Below, piece after piece: positions 7,474-16,621 of a stretch of DNA of 64,000 bases. Under the pieces are notes generated by a model. That model had not been told where the DNA came from. It saw nothing but the letters and a program-made list of their open reading frames with translations, and searched no databases. This stretch comes from Trinickia fusca. GTDB lineage: Bacteria; Pseudomonadota; Gammaproteobacteria; Burkholderiales; Burkholderiaceae. The number at the start of each line of letters is the position of its first letter. Position 1 is the stretch's first letter. A program made the position numbers and the translations under genes. The stretch lies in the NCBI RefSeq assembly GCF_003628145.1, contig NZ_RBZV01000011.1, forward strand, positions 62,001 through 126,000, written 5' to 3'.

Positions 7474-9153
7474 CTACGAGACGGCCTGCAAGTCGTCGGG
7501 GGTGGTCTGCGTGTCATCGCGCGGCAATGCTTCGATGCGATCGCGCCCCGCCGATTTCGCTACATACAGCGCGCAGTCCGCGCGGCTCAACAAGCGCTCG
7601 AGCGTATCGGCGGGCGACAGTTCCGTCACGCCGATGCTGACGCTCACGAGTACCTCGGACGGTAGATGGGGTGAGCGATGCGTCTTGAGCCGTTCGCGCA
7701 AACGTTCGGCGACGCGGATGCTGTCCGCCAACGGGGTCCCCGTGAACAGGATCGCAAACTCTTCCCCGCCGAGCCGGCCAATCGTGTCGTTTCCGCGCAG
7801 CTCGTCACGGCAGAGCGCGACGAAGTGCTCGAGTGCGCGATCGCCGGCCGTATGGCCGAAGCGGTCGTTGATCTGCTTGAAATGGTCGAGATCGGCGATG
7901 GCCAGGCATAGCGGCTCGCCGCGGGCGCGCGCCGTTTCGATGCCCTGGCGCAGCAGACTCAGGAAGTAGCGGCGGGTCAGGGCGCCCGTGAGCACGTCCT
8001 CGCGCACTTCGGCCGAGAGCAACGTATTGGTGGCGCGCAGTTGTGCCGCCAGTCTGCGGGCGGCGCGGTGATGGCGCTTCTCGCGTCGGTACGACGCCGC
8101 GATGACATAGGCGAGCAGCGCCGCGCCGGAGATCAGCGCGAACGCGAGCCACTTGATGAAACGGCGATGGCGCTCGAGTTCGGGCCAGGAGACGAGCGGT
8201 TCGACGAGATGGGCCGACAGGCCGGAATTGAGCCCGCCGCGCGCAGCGTAGAGCGACGGCACGTGCGTGCCCGGCAGTTCGAACAGCTGCGCGGCGAGCG
8301 CGGGCGGCACCCATGGCGCGTTGCCTTCGAGCCGGCGGGCCAGCGGTTCGATGTCGAGGACGGCGAAGGTGTCGCGCTGGTAGCCGTCCATGCGCTGGGC
8401 TGCGCTCAGCTGCATGATGCGTGCCTGCGGCAGCCGACGTCCCTCGAGCGCGCTGTCGCGGGCCATGATGACGACGCCGTTCTCGTCGGCGACGAACGAG
8501 CCCGGCGCCGCGACCCAGTGGCGCAGCCGGCCGAGCCCCACCTTGGCGACGATCGCGCCGACCAGCATGCCGTCCTCGTACACCGGGGAGGCGAAGAAGA
8601 TGCCGGCCTCTGCGCTCTTGCGTCCGATGCCGTACGCCTGGCCGAACGAGCCGAGCAGCGCGTTGCGCAGGTAGCCGCGCGTCGACAGATCGAGGCCCAC
8701 GAACGACTGCGCGCTCCGCGCGTTGCTCGAGGCGATGCAGAGACCGTTCGGATTGACGAGCCAGAGGTTGTCGAGCCCCGAAAAACCTTGCGCGTCGTGC
8801 AAGAAGGCGTCAGTGGCGGCGAGCTCGGGGTTGCCGAGCAGCTCGGCGCGCCGGGTGGATTCCCCGCCGGCACGCTTCACGGCATAATTGCGCGATTGCG
8901 CGAGCACATGCTGAATCGTGCGCGTCTGGGCCAACGTTTCGGGGATTGCACGCGCCATCGCGAGGTCGCTTGCAATGATCTGCACCATCGCATCGGCCGT
9001 GGCCGAGGACAGTTGCCCCTCGACGCGCATGGCGTCGTCGAGTTCGTGTTGCGCGGTGCGGTCGGCCACGGCGCCCGCGACGATCCAGCACGCGAGCGCG
9101 GCCGCCATGAAGCTGACGAGCGAGATCACCCGGTGCGATGTTGCCTTGTTCAT
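7474..9153 (-). CDS. Membrane diguanylate cyclase with extracytoplasmic Cache-type sensor
   Basis: Makes cyclic di-GMP from two GTP in response to a periplasmic signal. The 559 aa run as follows: TM at about 10-29; a large periplasmic Cache-like sensor with features GLDNLWLVNPNGLCIAS and FFASPVYEDGMLVG; a second TM at about 335-355; and a GGDEF domain with DLDHFKQINDRFGHTAGD and active-site GGEEF from residue 462. An RxxD product-inhibition site (RGND, 453-456) sits at the correct distance before it, so allosteric feedback is expected. The ligand is not predictable. Confidence 0.92.
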   Translation of the reverse strand: MNKATSHRVISLVSFMAAALACWIVAGAVADRTAQHELDDAMRVEGQLSSATADAMVQIIASDLAMARAIPETLAQTRTIQHVLAQSRNYAVKRAGGESTRRAELLGNPELAATDAFLHDAQGFSGLDNLWLVNPNGLCIASSNARSAQSFVGLDLSTRGYLRNALLGSFGQAYGIGRKSAEAGIFFASPVYEDGMLVGAIVAKVGLGRLRHWVAAPGSFVADENGVVIMARDSALEGRRLPQARIMQLSAAQRMDGYQRDTFAVLDIEPLARRLEGNAPWVPPALAAQLFELPGTHVPSLYAARGGLNSGLSAHLVEPLVSWPELERHRRFIKWLAFALISGAALLAYVIAASYRREKRHHRAARRLAAQLRATNTLLSAEVREDVLTGALTRRYFLSLLRQGIETARARGEPLCLAIADLDHFKQINDRFGHTAGDRALEHFVALCRDELRGNDTIGRLGGEEFAILFTGTPLADSIRVAERLRERLKTHRSPHLPSEVLVSVSIGVTELSPADTLERLLSRADCALYVAKSAGRDRIEALPRDDTQTTPDDLQAVS

Positions 9154-9582
9154 CGACTCTTTACGTCTCTACGTCCGACTGTTGCTGGCGGCTCGTCCGC
9201 GAGCGACATATCGCGCGCGGGGGCCGCGAGGGGCCGATCACGTTCCCGATGGGGGCGTGTCGACCGACCACGAGGCGCATTATCGGTAATGCCGGGGCGG
9301 TTTGGACACGTCTTGGGGTTTTTCTTGATTCCCGCCCTTGCAACGTGTGCCGCGCGGTTGTGCCTGAAACATAGGTTGTAGTAGTGTCGTGCCGTCTGGA
9401 AAGAAGCAGCTGAGCCGGATCGCTTTGCCGTCAATCATTCGTAGTTAACGAGTTACCGCACCTATTCGCTTCGTCATGCTTTCATCCCGTCTTCCGGATC
9501 GCCCAGCCGCTTCGGGCTCCTGCTCCGACACGGGCCGCCTGCGCGCGGCCGTGCTTTCGCCGACCGCCGCGGAGGGTGCCTG
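9154..9582. other. 429-bp divergent intergenic region
   Basis: Lies between the diguanylate cyclase (minus) and the ABC permease (plus) and should hold both promoters. I could not identify a convincing -35/-10 pair or operator. A good Shine-Dalgarno (GGAGG) precedes the permease start. No gene is supported. Confidence 0.5.
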
Positions 9583-11343
9583 ATGGATCTCGGCTTCAAT
9601 CTGAACCGCACGGCCAATGCCTCCGCCTGGCGGCTGCTGCCGAACCGGTGGGACTTCGTCGCGTTCCCGCTGATCATCTGCCTGATCGCCATGACCGCGA
9701 TCGGCTTTCATCAGACGATGGCGCCGATCTCCACGCTCAAGACGCAGGTCATCTCGCTCGACGTGGCCAGCCTGCCCGAATACGCGCTGCGCACGACGCT
9801 GCGCATGCTCGCGGCGATGGTCGCCTCGCTCGTGTTCACGCTCGTCTACGGCACGCTCGCGGCCAAGAGCCGGCGCGCCGGCATGGTGCTGATCCCGATT
9901 CTCGACATCCTGCAGTCGGTGCCGGTGCTCGGCTACATTTCGTTCACCGTAACGTTTTTCCTGGCGCTGTTTCCGAATCGGGTGCTCGGTGCCGAATTCG
10001 CGGCGATCTTCGCGATCTTCACGGCCCAGGCGTGGAACATGACGTTCAGCTTCTACCAGTCGCTGACCACCCTGCCGCGCGATCTCGACGAAGTCTCGCG
10101 CGGCTTCCACCTGACGGGCTGGCAGCGGTTCTGGAAGCTCGAAGTGCCGTACTCGATGCCCGGGCTCATCTGGAACATGATGATGTCGATGTCGGGCAGC
10201 TGGTTCTTCGTGGTCGCCTCGGAGGCCATCACGGTCGGCAACAGCACGATCACGCTGCCCGGTATCGGTGCCTATCTGGCGCAGGCGATCTCCGACAAGA
10301 ACCTCGCTGCGATCGGCTGGGTGATCCTGGCGATGACGCTTGTGATCCTCGCCTATGATCAACTCATGTTCCGCCCGCTCGTGGCCTGGGCCGACAAGTT
10401 CCGTATGGAGACGACGAGCTCGGGCAACGCGCCCGAGTCGTGGGTGCTCGATCTCGTGCGCCGCACGCGCCTCATTCATCAGCTGCTCGTGCCGGCCGGC
10501 TGGGTGCTCGCCAGGTTGGCGCGCGTGCCGCTGCGCGTGCCGTTGAGAAACGCCGTGCGCTTTGCCCTGCCCCTGCAGCAGGGCAACAAAAAATCGTCGA
10601 TCGTCGGCGACATCCTCTGGGGCCTGCTCGTGCTGGTCGGCACCCTCTACGTGGTCTGGCGCGTCGTCGCCTACGTGCGCACGGGCGTCACCGGAGCCGA
10701 GGTCGGCCACGTGTTCCTGCTCGGCTTCTTCACGCTCGTGCGCGTGGTGATGCTGATCGCACTGTCGTCGCTGATCTGGGTGCCCCTCGGCGTACAGATC
10801 GGCCTGCGGCCGGCCCTCGCCGAGAAGATCCAGCCGCTCGCGCAGTTCCTCGCGGCGTTTCCCGCGAACCTGCTGTTCCCGGTGTTCGTGATCGTGATCG
10901 TGCGCTTCCACCTGAATCCCGATCTGTGGCTCTCGCCGCTGATCGTGCTCGGGACACAGTGGTACATCCTCTTCAACGTGATCGCCGGCGCCTCCGCGTA
11001 TCCGAACGATTTCCGCGAAGCGGCGACGAACTTCCGCATTCGAGGCTGGCAGTGGTGGCGCCAGATCATGTTGCCCGGCATCTTCCCCTACTACGTGACG
11101 GGCGCGATCACGGCGTCAGGCGGCGCATGGAACGCGAGCATCGTCTCGGAGCTCGTGCAATGGGGCGATACGAAGGTGATGGCGCATGGCTTGGGTGCTT
11201 ACATCGCTCAGACGACCGCCGCCGGCGATTTTCCGAAGATCATTCTCGGCATTACCGTGATGTCGCTGTTCGTCACGCTGTTCAATCGCGTGCTGTGGCG
11301 GCCTCTGTACAACTATGCCGAAGCGAAGCTGCGGCTCGATTGA
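9583..11343 (+). CDS. NitT/TauT-type ABC transporter permease, two fused BPD domains
   Basis: Inner-membrane permease of a nitrate/sulfonate/bicarbonate-like ABC system. At 586 aa it is twice the normal permease length and contains two tandem binding-protein-dependent transport domains. Each has its own EAA-type loop: LDEVSRGFHLTGWQRFWKLEVP near 170-190 and FREAATNFRIRGWQWWRQIMLP near 475-495. A single polypeptide thus forms the whole channel. The ATPase gene follows 44 bases downstream. No substrate-binding protein gene is adjacent, so the substrate is unknown. Confidence 0.88.
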   Translation: MDLGFNLNRTANASAWRLLPNRWDFVAFPLIICLIAMTAIGFHQTMAPISTLKTQVISLDVASLPEYALRTTLRMLAAMVASLVFTLVYGTLAAKSRRAGMVLIPILDILQSVPVLGYISFTVTFFLALFPNRVLGAEFAAIFAIFTAQAWNMTFSFYQSLTTLPRDLDEVSRGFHLTGWQRFWKLEVPYSMPGLIWNMMMSMSGSWFFVVASEAITVGNSTITLPGIGAYLAQAISDKNLAAIGWVILAMTLVILAYDQLMFRPLVAWADKFRMETTSSGNAPESWVLDLVRRTRLIHQLLVPAGWVLARLARVPLRVPLRNAVRFALPLQQGNKKSSIVGDILWGLLVLVGTLYVVWRVVAYVRTGVTGAEVGHVFLLGFFTLVRVVMLIALSSLIWVPLGVQIGLRPALAEKIQPLAQFLAAFPANLLFPVFVIVIVRFHLNPDLWLSPLIVLGTQWYILFNVIAGASAYPNDFREAATNFRIRGWQWWRQIMLPGIFPYYVTGAITASGGAWNASIVSELVQWGDTKVMAHGLGAYIAQTTAAGDFPKIILGITVMSLFVTLFNRVLWRPLYNYAEAKLRLD

Positions 11344-11387
11344 GCAGCTTTCCCTGACAGGTCATTCAAGATCAAGAGTGAAGCGCA

Positions 11388-12734
11388 ATGCAAAATCCGA
11401 AAGCTGATCTGACCGCCGCCGCAGTGCAAGGCGCCGCGGCCGTGCCGCGCATCGGCGCCGATGTCCTGAACGTGAAGAGCGTACGCCGCGGCTTTTCCAA
11501 GGCGCAAGGCGAGCTGCTCGTGCTCGACGACGTGAATCTTTCGCTGTGCGAAGGCGAGATCGTGGGGCTGCTCGGCCGCTCGGGCTCGGGCAAGTCGACG
11601 CTGCTGCGTATCATTGCCGGGCTCATCGAGCCGACCGCGGGCGATGTCGATTATCTCGGCAAGCCGCTCTCGGGCCCGGCCGAAGGCGTGGCGATGGTGT
11701 TCCAGACGTTCGCGCTGTTCCCGTGGCTCACGGTGTTGCAGAACGTCGAGGCGGGGCTCGAGGCCCAAGGCGTCGGCGCGCGCGAGCGGCGCGAGCGGGC
11801 GCTCGCCGCGATCGACCTGATCGGTCTCGATGGGTTCGAAAACGCCTACCCGCGCGAGCTGTCGGGCGGCATGCGTCAGCGCGTGGGCTTCGCGCGCGCG
11901 CTGGTCGTCGACCCGACGCTGCTGCTGATGGACGAGCCGTTCTCGGCGCTCGACGTGCTGACGGCCGAGACGCTGCGTACCGACTTGCTCGATTTGTGGA
12001 CCCAAGGCCGCATGCCGATCAAGTCGATGCTGATCGTCACGCACAACATCGAGGAAGCCGTGTTCATGTGCGACCGCATTCTCGTGCTGTCGTCGAACCC
12101 GGGCCGCGTGATCGCCGAAATCAAAGTGCCGTTCAAGCATCCGCGCAACCGGCTCGACCCGGCGTTCCGGCGCCTCGTCGACGACATCTACGCGAAGATG
12201 ACGGCGCGCCGCACCGACGAGGCCACCAAGAAGGGGCTCGAACTCGGCAGCTGGCTGCCCAGCGTGTCGACGAACCTCATGGCCGGTCTCATCGAAACGC
12301 TGGCCGCGCCGCCGTATCACGGTCGTGCGGACATGCCCGAGATCGCGCGCACGCTGCACCTCGAAGTCGACGATCTGTTCCCGATCGCCGAAGTGCTGCA
12401 GCACCTCGGCTTTGCCGACGTGCGCGAAGGCGACATCTTCCTCACGCCGCCCGCGCGCGTGTTCGCCGAGTTCGGCACGCAGGAGCGCAAGATGATGTTC
12501 GCCGAGCATCTGCTGCGTCACGTGCCCCTTGCCGCGCGGATCAAGAAGGTGCTCAACGAACGGCCCGGCCATCGCGCGCCGCGCGTGCGCTTCGAGCAGG
12601 AGCTCGAGGACTTCCTGTCCGACAGCGCCGCCGAGGAAACGCTCGATGCCGTCATCAACTGGGGGCGTTACGGCGAGATCTTTTCGTACAACGACCAGAC
12701 CGAAATCTTCAGTCTCGAAGACGTCGAGTCCTAA
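11388..12734 (+). CDS. NitT/TauT-type ABC transporter ATPase with C-terminal AAA-associated domain
   Basis: ATP-binding subunit of the preceding transporter, 448 aa. The N-terminal about 260 residues are a standard ABC domain: Walker A GRSGSGKST, Q-loop VFQTFALFPW, signature LSGGMRQR, Walker B LLLMDEPFSALD and switch His in IVTHNIEEA. The remaining about 180 residues form the AAA-associated C-terminal domain found on a subset of nitrate/sulfonate ATPases (helical, with HLLRHVPLAARIKKVLNE). Its role is not established; a regulatory domain is likely. A strong terminator follows. Confidence 0.9.
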   Translation: MQNPKADLTAAAVQGAAAVPRIGADVLNVKSVRRGFSKAQGELLVLDDVNLSLCEGEIVGLLGRSGSGKSTLLRIIAGLIEPTAGDVDYLGKPLSGPAEGVAMVFQTFALFPWLTVLQNVEAGLEAQGVGARERRERALAAIDLIGLDGFENAYPRELSGGMRQRVGFARALVVDPTLLLMDEPFSALDVLTAETLRTDLLDLWTQGRMPIKSMLIVTHNIEEAVFMCDRILVLSSNPGRVIAEIKVPFKHPRNRLDPAFRRLVDDIYAKMTARRTDEATKKGLELGSWLPSVSTNLMAGLIETLAAPPYHGRADMPEIARTLHLEVDDLFPIAEVLQHLGFADVREGDIFLTPPARVFAEFGTQERKMMFAEHLLRHVPLAARIKKVLNERPGHRAPRVRFEQELEDFLSDSAAEETLDAVINWGRYGEIFSYNDQTEIFSLEDVES

Positions 12735-12760
12735 GACGACCGAAGGCCTTTGTCTGCAGT

Positions 12761-12799
12761 AGAACGCCCGGGTGTTCATTCACCCGGGCGTTCTTGTTT
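12761..12799 (+). terminator. Intrinsic terminator after the NitT/TauT-type ABC operon
   Basis: Perfect 14-bp stem (12761-12774 with 12781-12794), six-base loop, then TGTTTG. It ends the ABC transporter transcript and lies between it and the converging enhancer-binding-protein gene. Confidence 0.88.
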
Positions 12800-12834
12800 G
12801 CACGCTTCGCGTCGAGGAACAGCGGGATCGGCGA

Positions 12835-13890
12835 TCAGCCGTCGGTGGAATCGTCTTCGTCCTCGTAGGCGCCGAGCCGGTTGTACAGCGTCTTCAGGCT
12901 CACGCCTAGCGCCTTGGCTGCGCGCCGCTTGTCGCCGCCGCAGAATTTGAGGGTGCCGAGGATGATCTGGCGCTGTGCTTCGGCGAGCGGCGTGCCGACC
13001 CAGATGCTCATCGCATCGCCTTGCGTGACGGCTTTCTTCGAGCGTGCGGCCAGACGCGGGTGTTCGATCTCGACGGTCTTCTCGGCGAGGATGAAGGCGC
13101 GATAGACGCTGTTCTTGAGCTCGCGCACGTTGCCGGGCCACGAGTAAGTGCGCAGCGTCTCCTTCGCGCGCTTGCCGAATGCCTTGTTCGTGCCTTCCTG
13201 TGCGTTGAGCTCGGCGAGGAAGTGTTGCGCGAGCAGTTCGCGGTCGCCTTCACGTTCGCGTAGCGGTGGTGCGCGTAGCGGGAAGACGGCGAGCCGGTAC
13301 ATGAGGTCCTCGCGCAAGCCGTTCTCCTTCACGGCCAGGAGCGGATCACGGTTGGTCGCGGCCACGACGCGCACGTCGCTGCGCTGAAGCTCGGAGCCGC
13401 CCACGCGATAGAAGGTGCCGGTCTCGAGCGCGCGCAGCAGCTTGACCTGCCGCACGGGCATCATTTCGGTGATTTCGTCGAGAAACAGCGTGCCGCCGTT
13501 CGCGTGCTCGAAGTAGCCGGCGCGGCCCTGCACAGCGCCCGTGAAGCTGCCGCGCTCGTGGCCGAACAGCTCGGCTTCGATGAGGCTGTCCGGAATCGCG
13601 CCACAATTGACGGCCACGAACGGGCCGTCCTTGCGCGCGCTACGGTCGTGGATCGTGCGCGCGATGAGCTCCTTGCCGGTGCCCGACTCGCCGACGATCA
13701 ATACCGCAGCATCCGTGGCGGCCACGCGTTCGATCTGCGCATAGAGCTCGAGCATCACCTGTGACGAGCCATACAGCAAGCCGTATGATTCGAGCCCTGC
13801 CGCATTGCGCGTGAGGCTCTTCTCGAGCCGTTGCGAGGCGCCGTTGTCCGGCGCCGTGGCGGGGGTGTCGTAATCGCTTGATGCGGTCAT
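12835..13890 (-). CDS. Sigma-54 enhancer-binding protein lacking a receiver domain
   Basis: AAA+ activator of sigma-54 RNA polymerase, 351 aa from the ATG at 13890. It opens with about 35 residues of poorly ordered sequence rather than a sensory domain. The AAA+ core has Walker A GESGTGKE (67-74), a GSFTGA sigma-54-contact loop (114-119; Ser replaces the usual second-position Ala), Walker B GGTLFLDEITEM and the arginine finger region. A Fis-type HTH (AAKALGVSLKTLYNRL) closes the protein. With no receiver or PAS it may be controlled by a partner protein (PspF-like) or be constitutive. It diverges from the small membrane protein gene at 14167. Confidence 0.92.
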   Translation of the reverse strand: MTASSDYDTPATAPDNGASQRLEKSLTRNAAGLESYGLLYGSSQVMLELYAQIERVAATDAAVLIVGESGTGKELIARTIHDRSARKDGPFVAVNCGAIPDSLIEAELFGHERGSFTGAVQGRAGYFEHANGGTLFLDEITEMMPVRQVKLLRALETGTFYRVGGSELQRSDVRVVAATNRDPLLAVKENGLREDLMYRLAVFPLRAPPLREREGDRELLAQHFLAELNAQEGTNKAFGKRAKETLRTYSWPGNVRELKNSVYRAFILAEKTVEIEHPRLAARSKKAVTQGDAMSIWVGTPLAEAQRQIILGTLKFCGGDKRRAAKALGVSLKTLYNRLGAYEDEDDSTDG

Positions 13891-14166
13891 GTACTCGCAG
13901 TCCCGAGAATACGCTCGCCGGTGGAGGGGGGGCTCATGCCCGACGGCGCGCTTCGCTAATCGCAAACAGCTATTTAACCATGCGTCGGGTCCGCCGCGCC
14001 GCAGGCTCGCCATGACAGGGGCTGGCGCGCAACGTGTGGGAGCATGCTGCCGCACGTTGCGGAACTCACCGCCGCCGAATCGATCCGATCGTTTGACCGG
14101 CTATCTGATCGTCCGTATTTCGGGCGGCATTCGTCATTCGTTTCGAACCAATGCGAGGGGGATACG

Positions 14167-14433
14167 ATGGCTCATCCCAGAATCGGCTTTTTCGGTGCGC
14201 TCGTCGCGGTGGGCGGCTTGATCGCATGGCGCTGGGCGCAGAAGCATCGCGCGTCGCAGGCCCGGCTCGTTAGCGAGTTGAACCGCTGGGAGGGCGAGGG
14301 CGGCGCGGTGACCTCCGCCTCGCAAACGGCGCCTGCCATGTCGGAAGCTGGTACGCCACCCGGCATCGTGCCGAACGGAGCGGGCCGTGCAGGCAGCACG
14401 CACGACGCGTGGCATTTTCCGCATGGCGCCTAG
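14167..14433 (+). CDS. Small single-pass membrane protein
   Basis: 88-aa protein starting at the ATG at 14167 behind GAGGGGG. One hydrophobic segment at about residues 7-21 (IGFFGALVAVGGLIAW) is followed by a basic flank (QKHRASQARL) and a polar, Gly/Pro-rich tail, suggesting an N-in or N-out bitopic inner-membrane protein. I do not recognise a family. It lies between two sigma-54 activator genes and might be a partner of one of them (inference only). Confidence 0.6.
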   Translation: MAHPRIGFFGALVAVGGLIAWRWAQKHRASQARLVSELNRWEGEGGAVTSASQTAPAMSEAGTPPGIVPNGAGRAGSTHDAWHFPHGA

Positions 14434-14637
14434 GGTCTGTCGTCGATGTAGACAGGCTTGGCAAGCCGTGCAAAGTAGTGGCCGGTAGCGTGGGTGGCTC
14501 GCCGGCAAGCGCGAGAGGCACAAGCGCAGGCACAATGATGCAACTGATCGAGTGCGCAGGCCGAGAGCCCGGCGCGCCGGCGACTGTGCGCTCGAGTGCA
14601 TTCGCTCAACCCTGATAAACGACACGATAGAGTTCCG

Positions 14638-16044
14638 ATGCCTCATGTGCTGATTGTCGACGACGACCCCCAAACCCGCGAAGCCCTCGTAGCGATCATC
14701 GCCGAAGACGGCCTGACCACGGCGACGGCCGGCGATCTGCGCGAGGCGCGCATCCAGCTGGTGCGGCAGACGCCGGACGTCGTGTTCACGGATTTGCAGT
14801 TGCCCGACGGCAGCGGCGTCGATTTGTTCGAAGATCTGGATCCGCGCTCAGGCGTCGAGATCGTCGTCATCACCGGTCACGCGACCGTCGAGTCGGCCGT
14901 GACGGCGCTCAAGATGGGTGCCTCCGACTATCTCGTCAAACCCATCAACATGCAGCGCGTGAAGGCCGTGCTTGACCGGCTGCCGCGCGCGGGCGACCTG
15001 AAGGCACAGATCGGCACGCTGCGCGGCGAGCTGCGGCGCATGGGCCGCTTCGGCCTCATGCTGGGCGGCTCGCCAGCCATGCAATCGGTCTACGACCAGA
15101 TCGGGCGGGTCGCGCCGACGGCTGCGTCGGTGCTGCTCGTCGGCGAGTCGGGCACCGGCAAGGAAGTGGCGGCGCAGACGATCCACGAACTGAGCTTGCG
15201 GCGCAAGCATCCGTTTTTGGCCGTCAATTGCGGCGCGATCTCGCCTAACCTGATCGAGTCGGAGATGTTCGGACACGAGCGCGGCTCGTTTACGGGTGCC
15301 GATCGTCAGCACAAGGGCTATTTCGAGCGCGCCGGCGGCGGCACGATCTTCCTTGACGAAATCACCGAGATGCCGGCCGAGCTGCAGGTCAAATTCCTGC
15401 GGGTGCTCGAGACCGGGATGTTCATGCGCGTGGGCACGACCAAGGAGATCGAGACCGACGTGCGTGTGATCGCCGCGACGAACCGCGATCCCGAAGAGGC
15501 CGTGCTCGAAGGCAAGCTGCGGCTCGATCTTTATCACCGCTTGAACGTGTTTCCGATCAGCCTGCCGCCGCTGCGCGAGCGCGGCAACGACGTGTGGCTG
15601 CTCGCGCAGTCGTTTCTCGACGAGCACAACGAGCGGGGCGGCACACACAAGGCGTTCCCGTCTGCGACCAAGGAGATGCTGCTGTCATACCCGTGGCCTG
15701 GCAACGTGCGAGAGCTCAAGAACTACGTGCAGCGTGCCTACATCATGGCCGGCGAGCAAGCCGATACGACGGCTGCGGTGCCGCTGCAGATCTCGCTGTC
15801 CAAACCGTCGACGGGCACGGCCGTGACGATTCCGTTCGGTACCTCGCTCGCGCAAGCCGACCGTCAACTGATCCTCGCGACGCTCGAGCAATGCGGTGGC
15901 GTGAAGACGCGCGCGGCCGAGATTCTCGGCATCAGTTTGAAGACGCTCTACAACCGGCTCGTCGAATATGGCGACGAGGCGAAGCAGACGGGCGGCGAGG
16001 CTGCCGCGACTGGCGAACCGGGTGCAACGGCGTCCGGCAAGTGA
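14638..16044 (+). CDS. Sigma-54-dependent response regulator, NtrC family
   Basis: Two-component activator of sigma-54 promoters, 468 aa from the ATG at 14638. The receiver domain is at 1-115 (IVDDD, phospho-acceptor Asp52 in VVFTDLQLPDG, Lys about 101 in LVKPIN). The AAA+ domain has Walker A GESGTGKE at 169-176, a GSFTGA loop at 216-221 and GGTIFLDEITEM. A Fis-type HTH (AAEILGISLKTLYNRL) closes it. The AAA+ and HTH are strikingly similar to the protein at 12835-13890. No cognate kinase gene is in the window. It lies upstream of otsA and rpoN. Confidence 0.93.
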   Translation: MPHVLIVDDDPQTREALVAIIAEDGLTTATAGDLREARIQLVRQTPDVVFTDLQLPDGSGVDLFEDLDPRSGVEIVVITGHATVESAVTALKMGASDYLVKPINMQRVKAVLDRLPRAGDLKAQIGTLRGELRRMGRFGLMLGGSPAMQSVYDQIGRVAPTAASVLLVGESGTGKEVAAQTIHELSLRRKHPFLAVNCGAISPNLIESEMFGHERGSFTGADRQHKGYFERAGGGTIFLDEITEMPAELQVKFLRVLETGMFMRVGTTKEIETDVRVIAATNRDPEEAVLEGKLRLDLYHRLNVFPISLPPLRERGNDVWLLAQSFLDEHNERGGTHKAFPSATKEMLLSYPWPGNVRELKNYVQRAYIMAGEQADTTAAVPLQISLSKPSTGTAVTIPFGTSLAQADRQLILATLEQCGGVKTRAAEILGISLKTLYNRLVEYGDEAKQTGGEAAATGEPGATASGK

Positions 16045-16195
16045 GCGGCATGACGCTTTTCATAGGCATCCGATGAATGCCGCACGGTACGCGTTACAAA
16101 TTTGGCGCAATTGTTACCGCGCGAACGTGTGCTCGGCATCCTAGACTTAGTTCTTGAGTTGCCCGCCGGGCATTCGCCTTCTGTCGGAGGCTTCC

Positions 16196-16417
16196 ATGAG
16201 ACACCCAGCGTTGCGGCGCTCTGCGCGCCGGTCGTCGAAGCGCGAAGCAAAAAACGGCATCGTCCCGGGGATGACGCCGCCGCCGATCTCCGAAGATCCG
16301 GCCGCGCAAAACCGCGTGGCGCCCGACACGCCGCCTGACGGCGAGCACAACCAAGGCGGGGCCCGTCGCGAAGGGATCGAGTATCAACGCGATCTCGGCT
16401 CCGAGCAGGACGCCTGA
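16196..16417 (+). CDS. Small hydrophilic hypothetical protein
   Basis: 73-aa protein starting at 16196 behind CGGAGG. It has an Arg/Lys-rich N-terminus (RRSARRSSKREAK), then a Pro/Asp/Gly-rich, probably disordered segment (PPPISEDPAAQNR, PPDGEHNQGG) and an acidic end. There is no membrane segment or signal peptide. No family is recognised; the good ribosome-binding site and biased codon use support coding. It lies between the response regulator and otsA, within the sigma-54 block. Confidence 0.55.
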   Translation: MRHPALRRSARRSSKREAKNGIVPGMTPPPISEDPAAQNRVAPDTPPDGEHNQGGARREGIEYQRDLGSEQDA

Positions 16418-16509
16418 TCTTTCCCTTTCGCGAGGTCTTTTTTCGCGAGACGACACCCGAGCGAACTGATCGCGCGGCCTGATACGGTCGTGCGACAGGT
16501 GCCGCGTCG

Positions 16510-16525
16510 GTGTCTTACAGGACAC
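16510..16525 (+). promoter_or_regulatory. GTGTC-N6-GACAC dyad upstream of the otsA -24/-12 element
   Basis: Inverted repeat with arms 16510-16514 and 16521-16525, extended by near-matching GCGTCG/CGACGC flanks. It sits about 16 bases upstream of the -24 element. It could be an activator-binding site, although enhancers usually lie farther upstream. Confidence 0.35.
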
Positions 16526-16539
16526 GCGACGCACTCATG

Positions 16540-16556
16540 CGGCACGGCACTTGCAT
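16540..16556 (+). promoter_or_regulatory. Sigma-54 (-24/-12) promoter of otsA
   Basis: The element reads CGGCACG, four bases, TTGCA. GG at 16541-16542 and GC at 16553-16554 are separated by exactly ten bases. Against the consensus TGGCACG-N4-TTGCW only the leading T differs. Predicted transcription start is about 12 bases downstream, leaving about a 55-base leader before the otsA ATG at 16622. Flanking genes encode two sigma-54 activators and RpoN. Confidence 0.75.
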
Positions 16557-16621
16557 GTCGAAGCAATCGGCGGTGGATTTTCCCCGTCATGCGAGAAGCC
16601 AATCGAAGAGGTAGTGCCGCA

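Noticed and set aside
16510-16525. NifA-type upstream activator site before otsA
   Set aside because: NifA sites are TGT-N10-ACA; the spacer here is eight bases and the dyad lies too close to the promoter. Kept only as an unassigned dyad.
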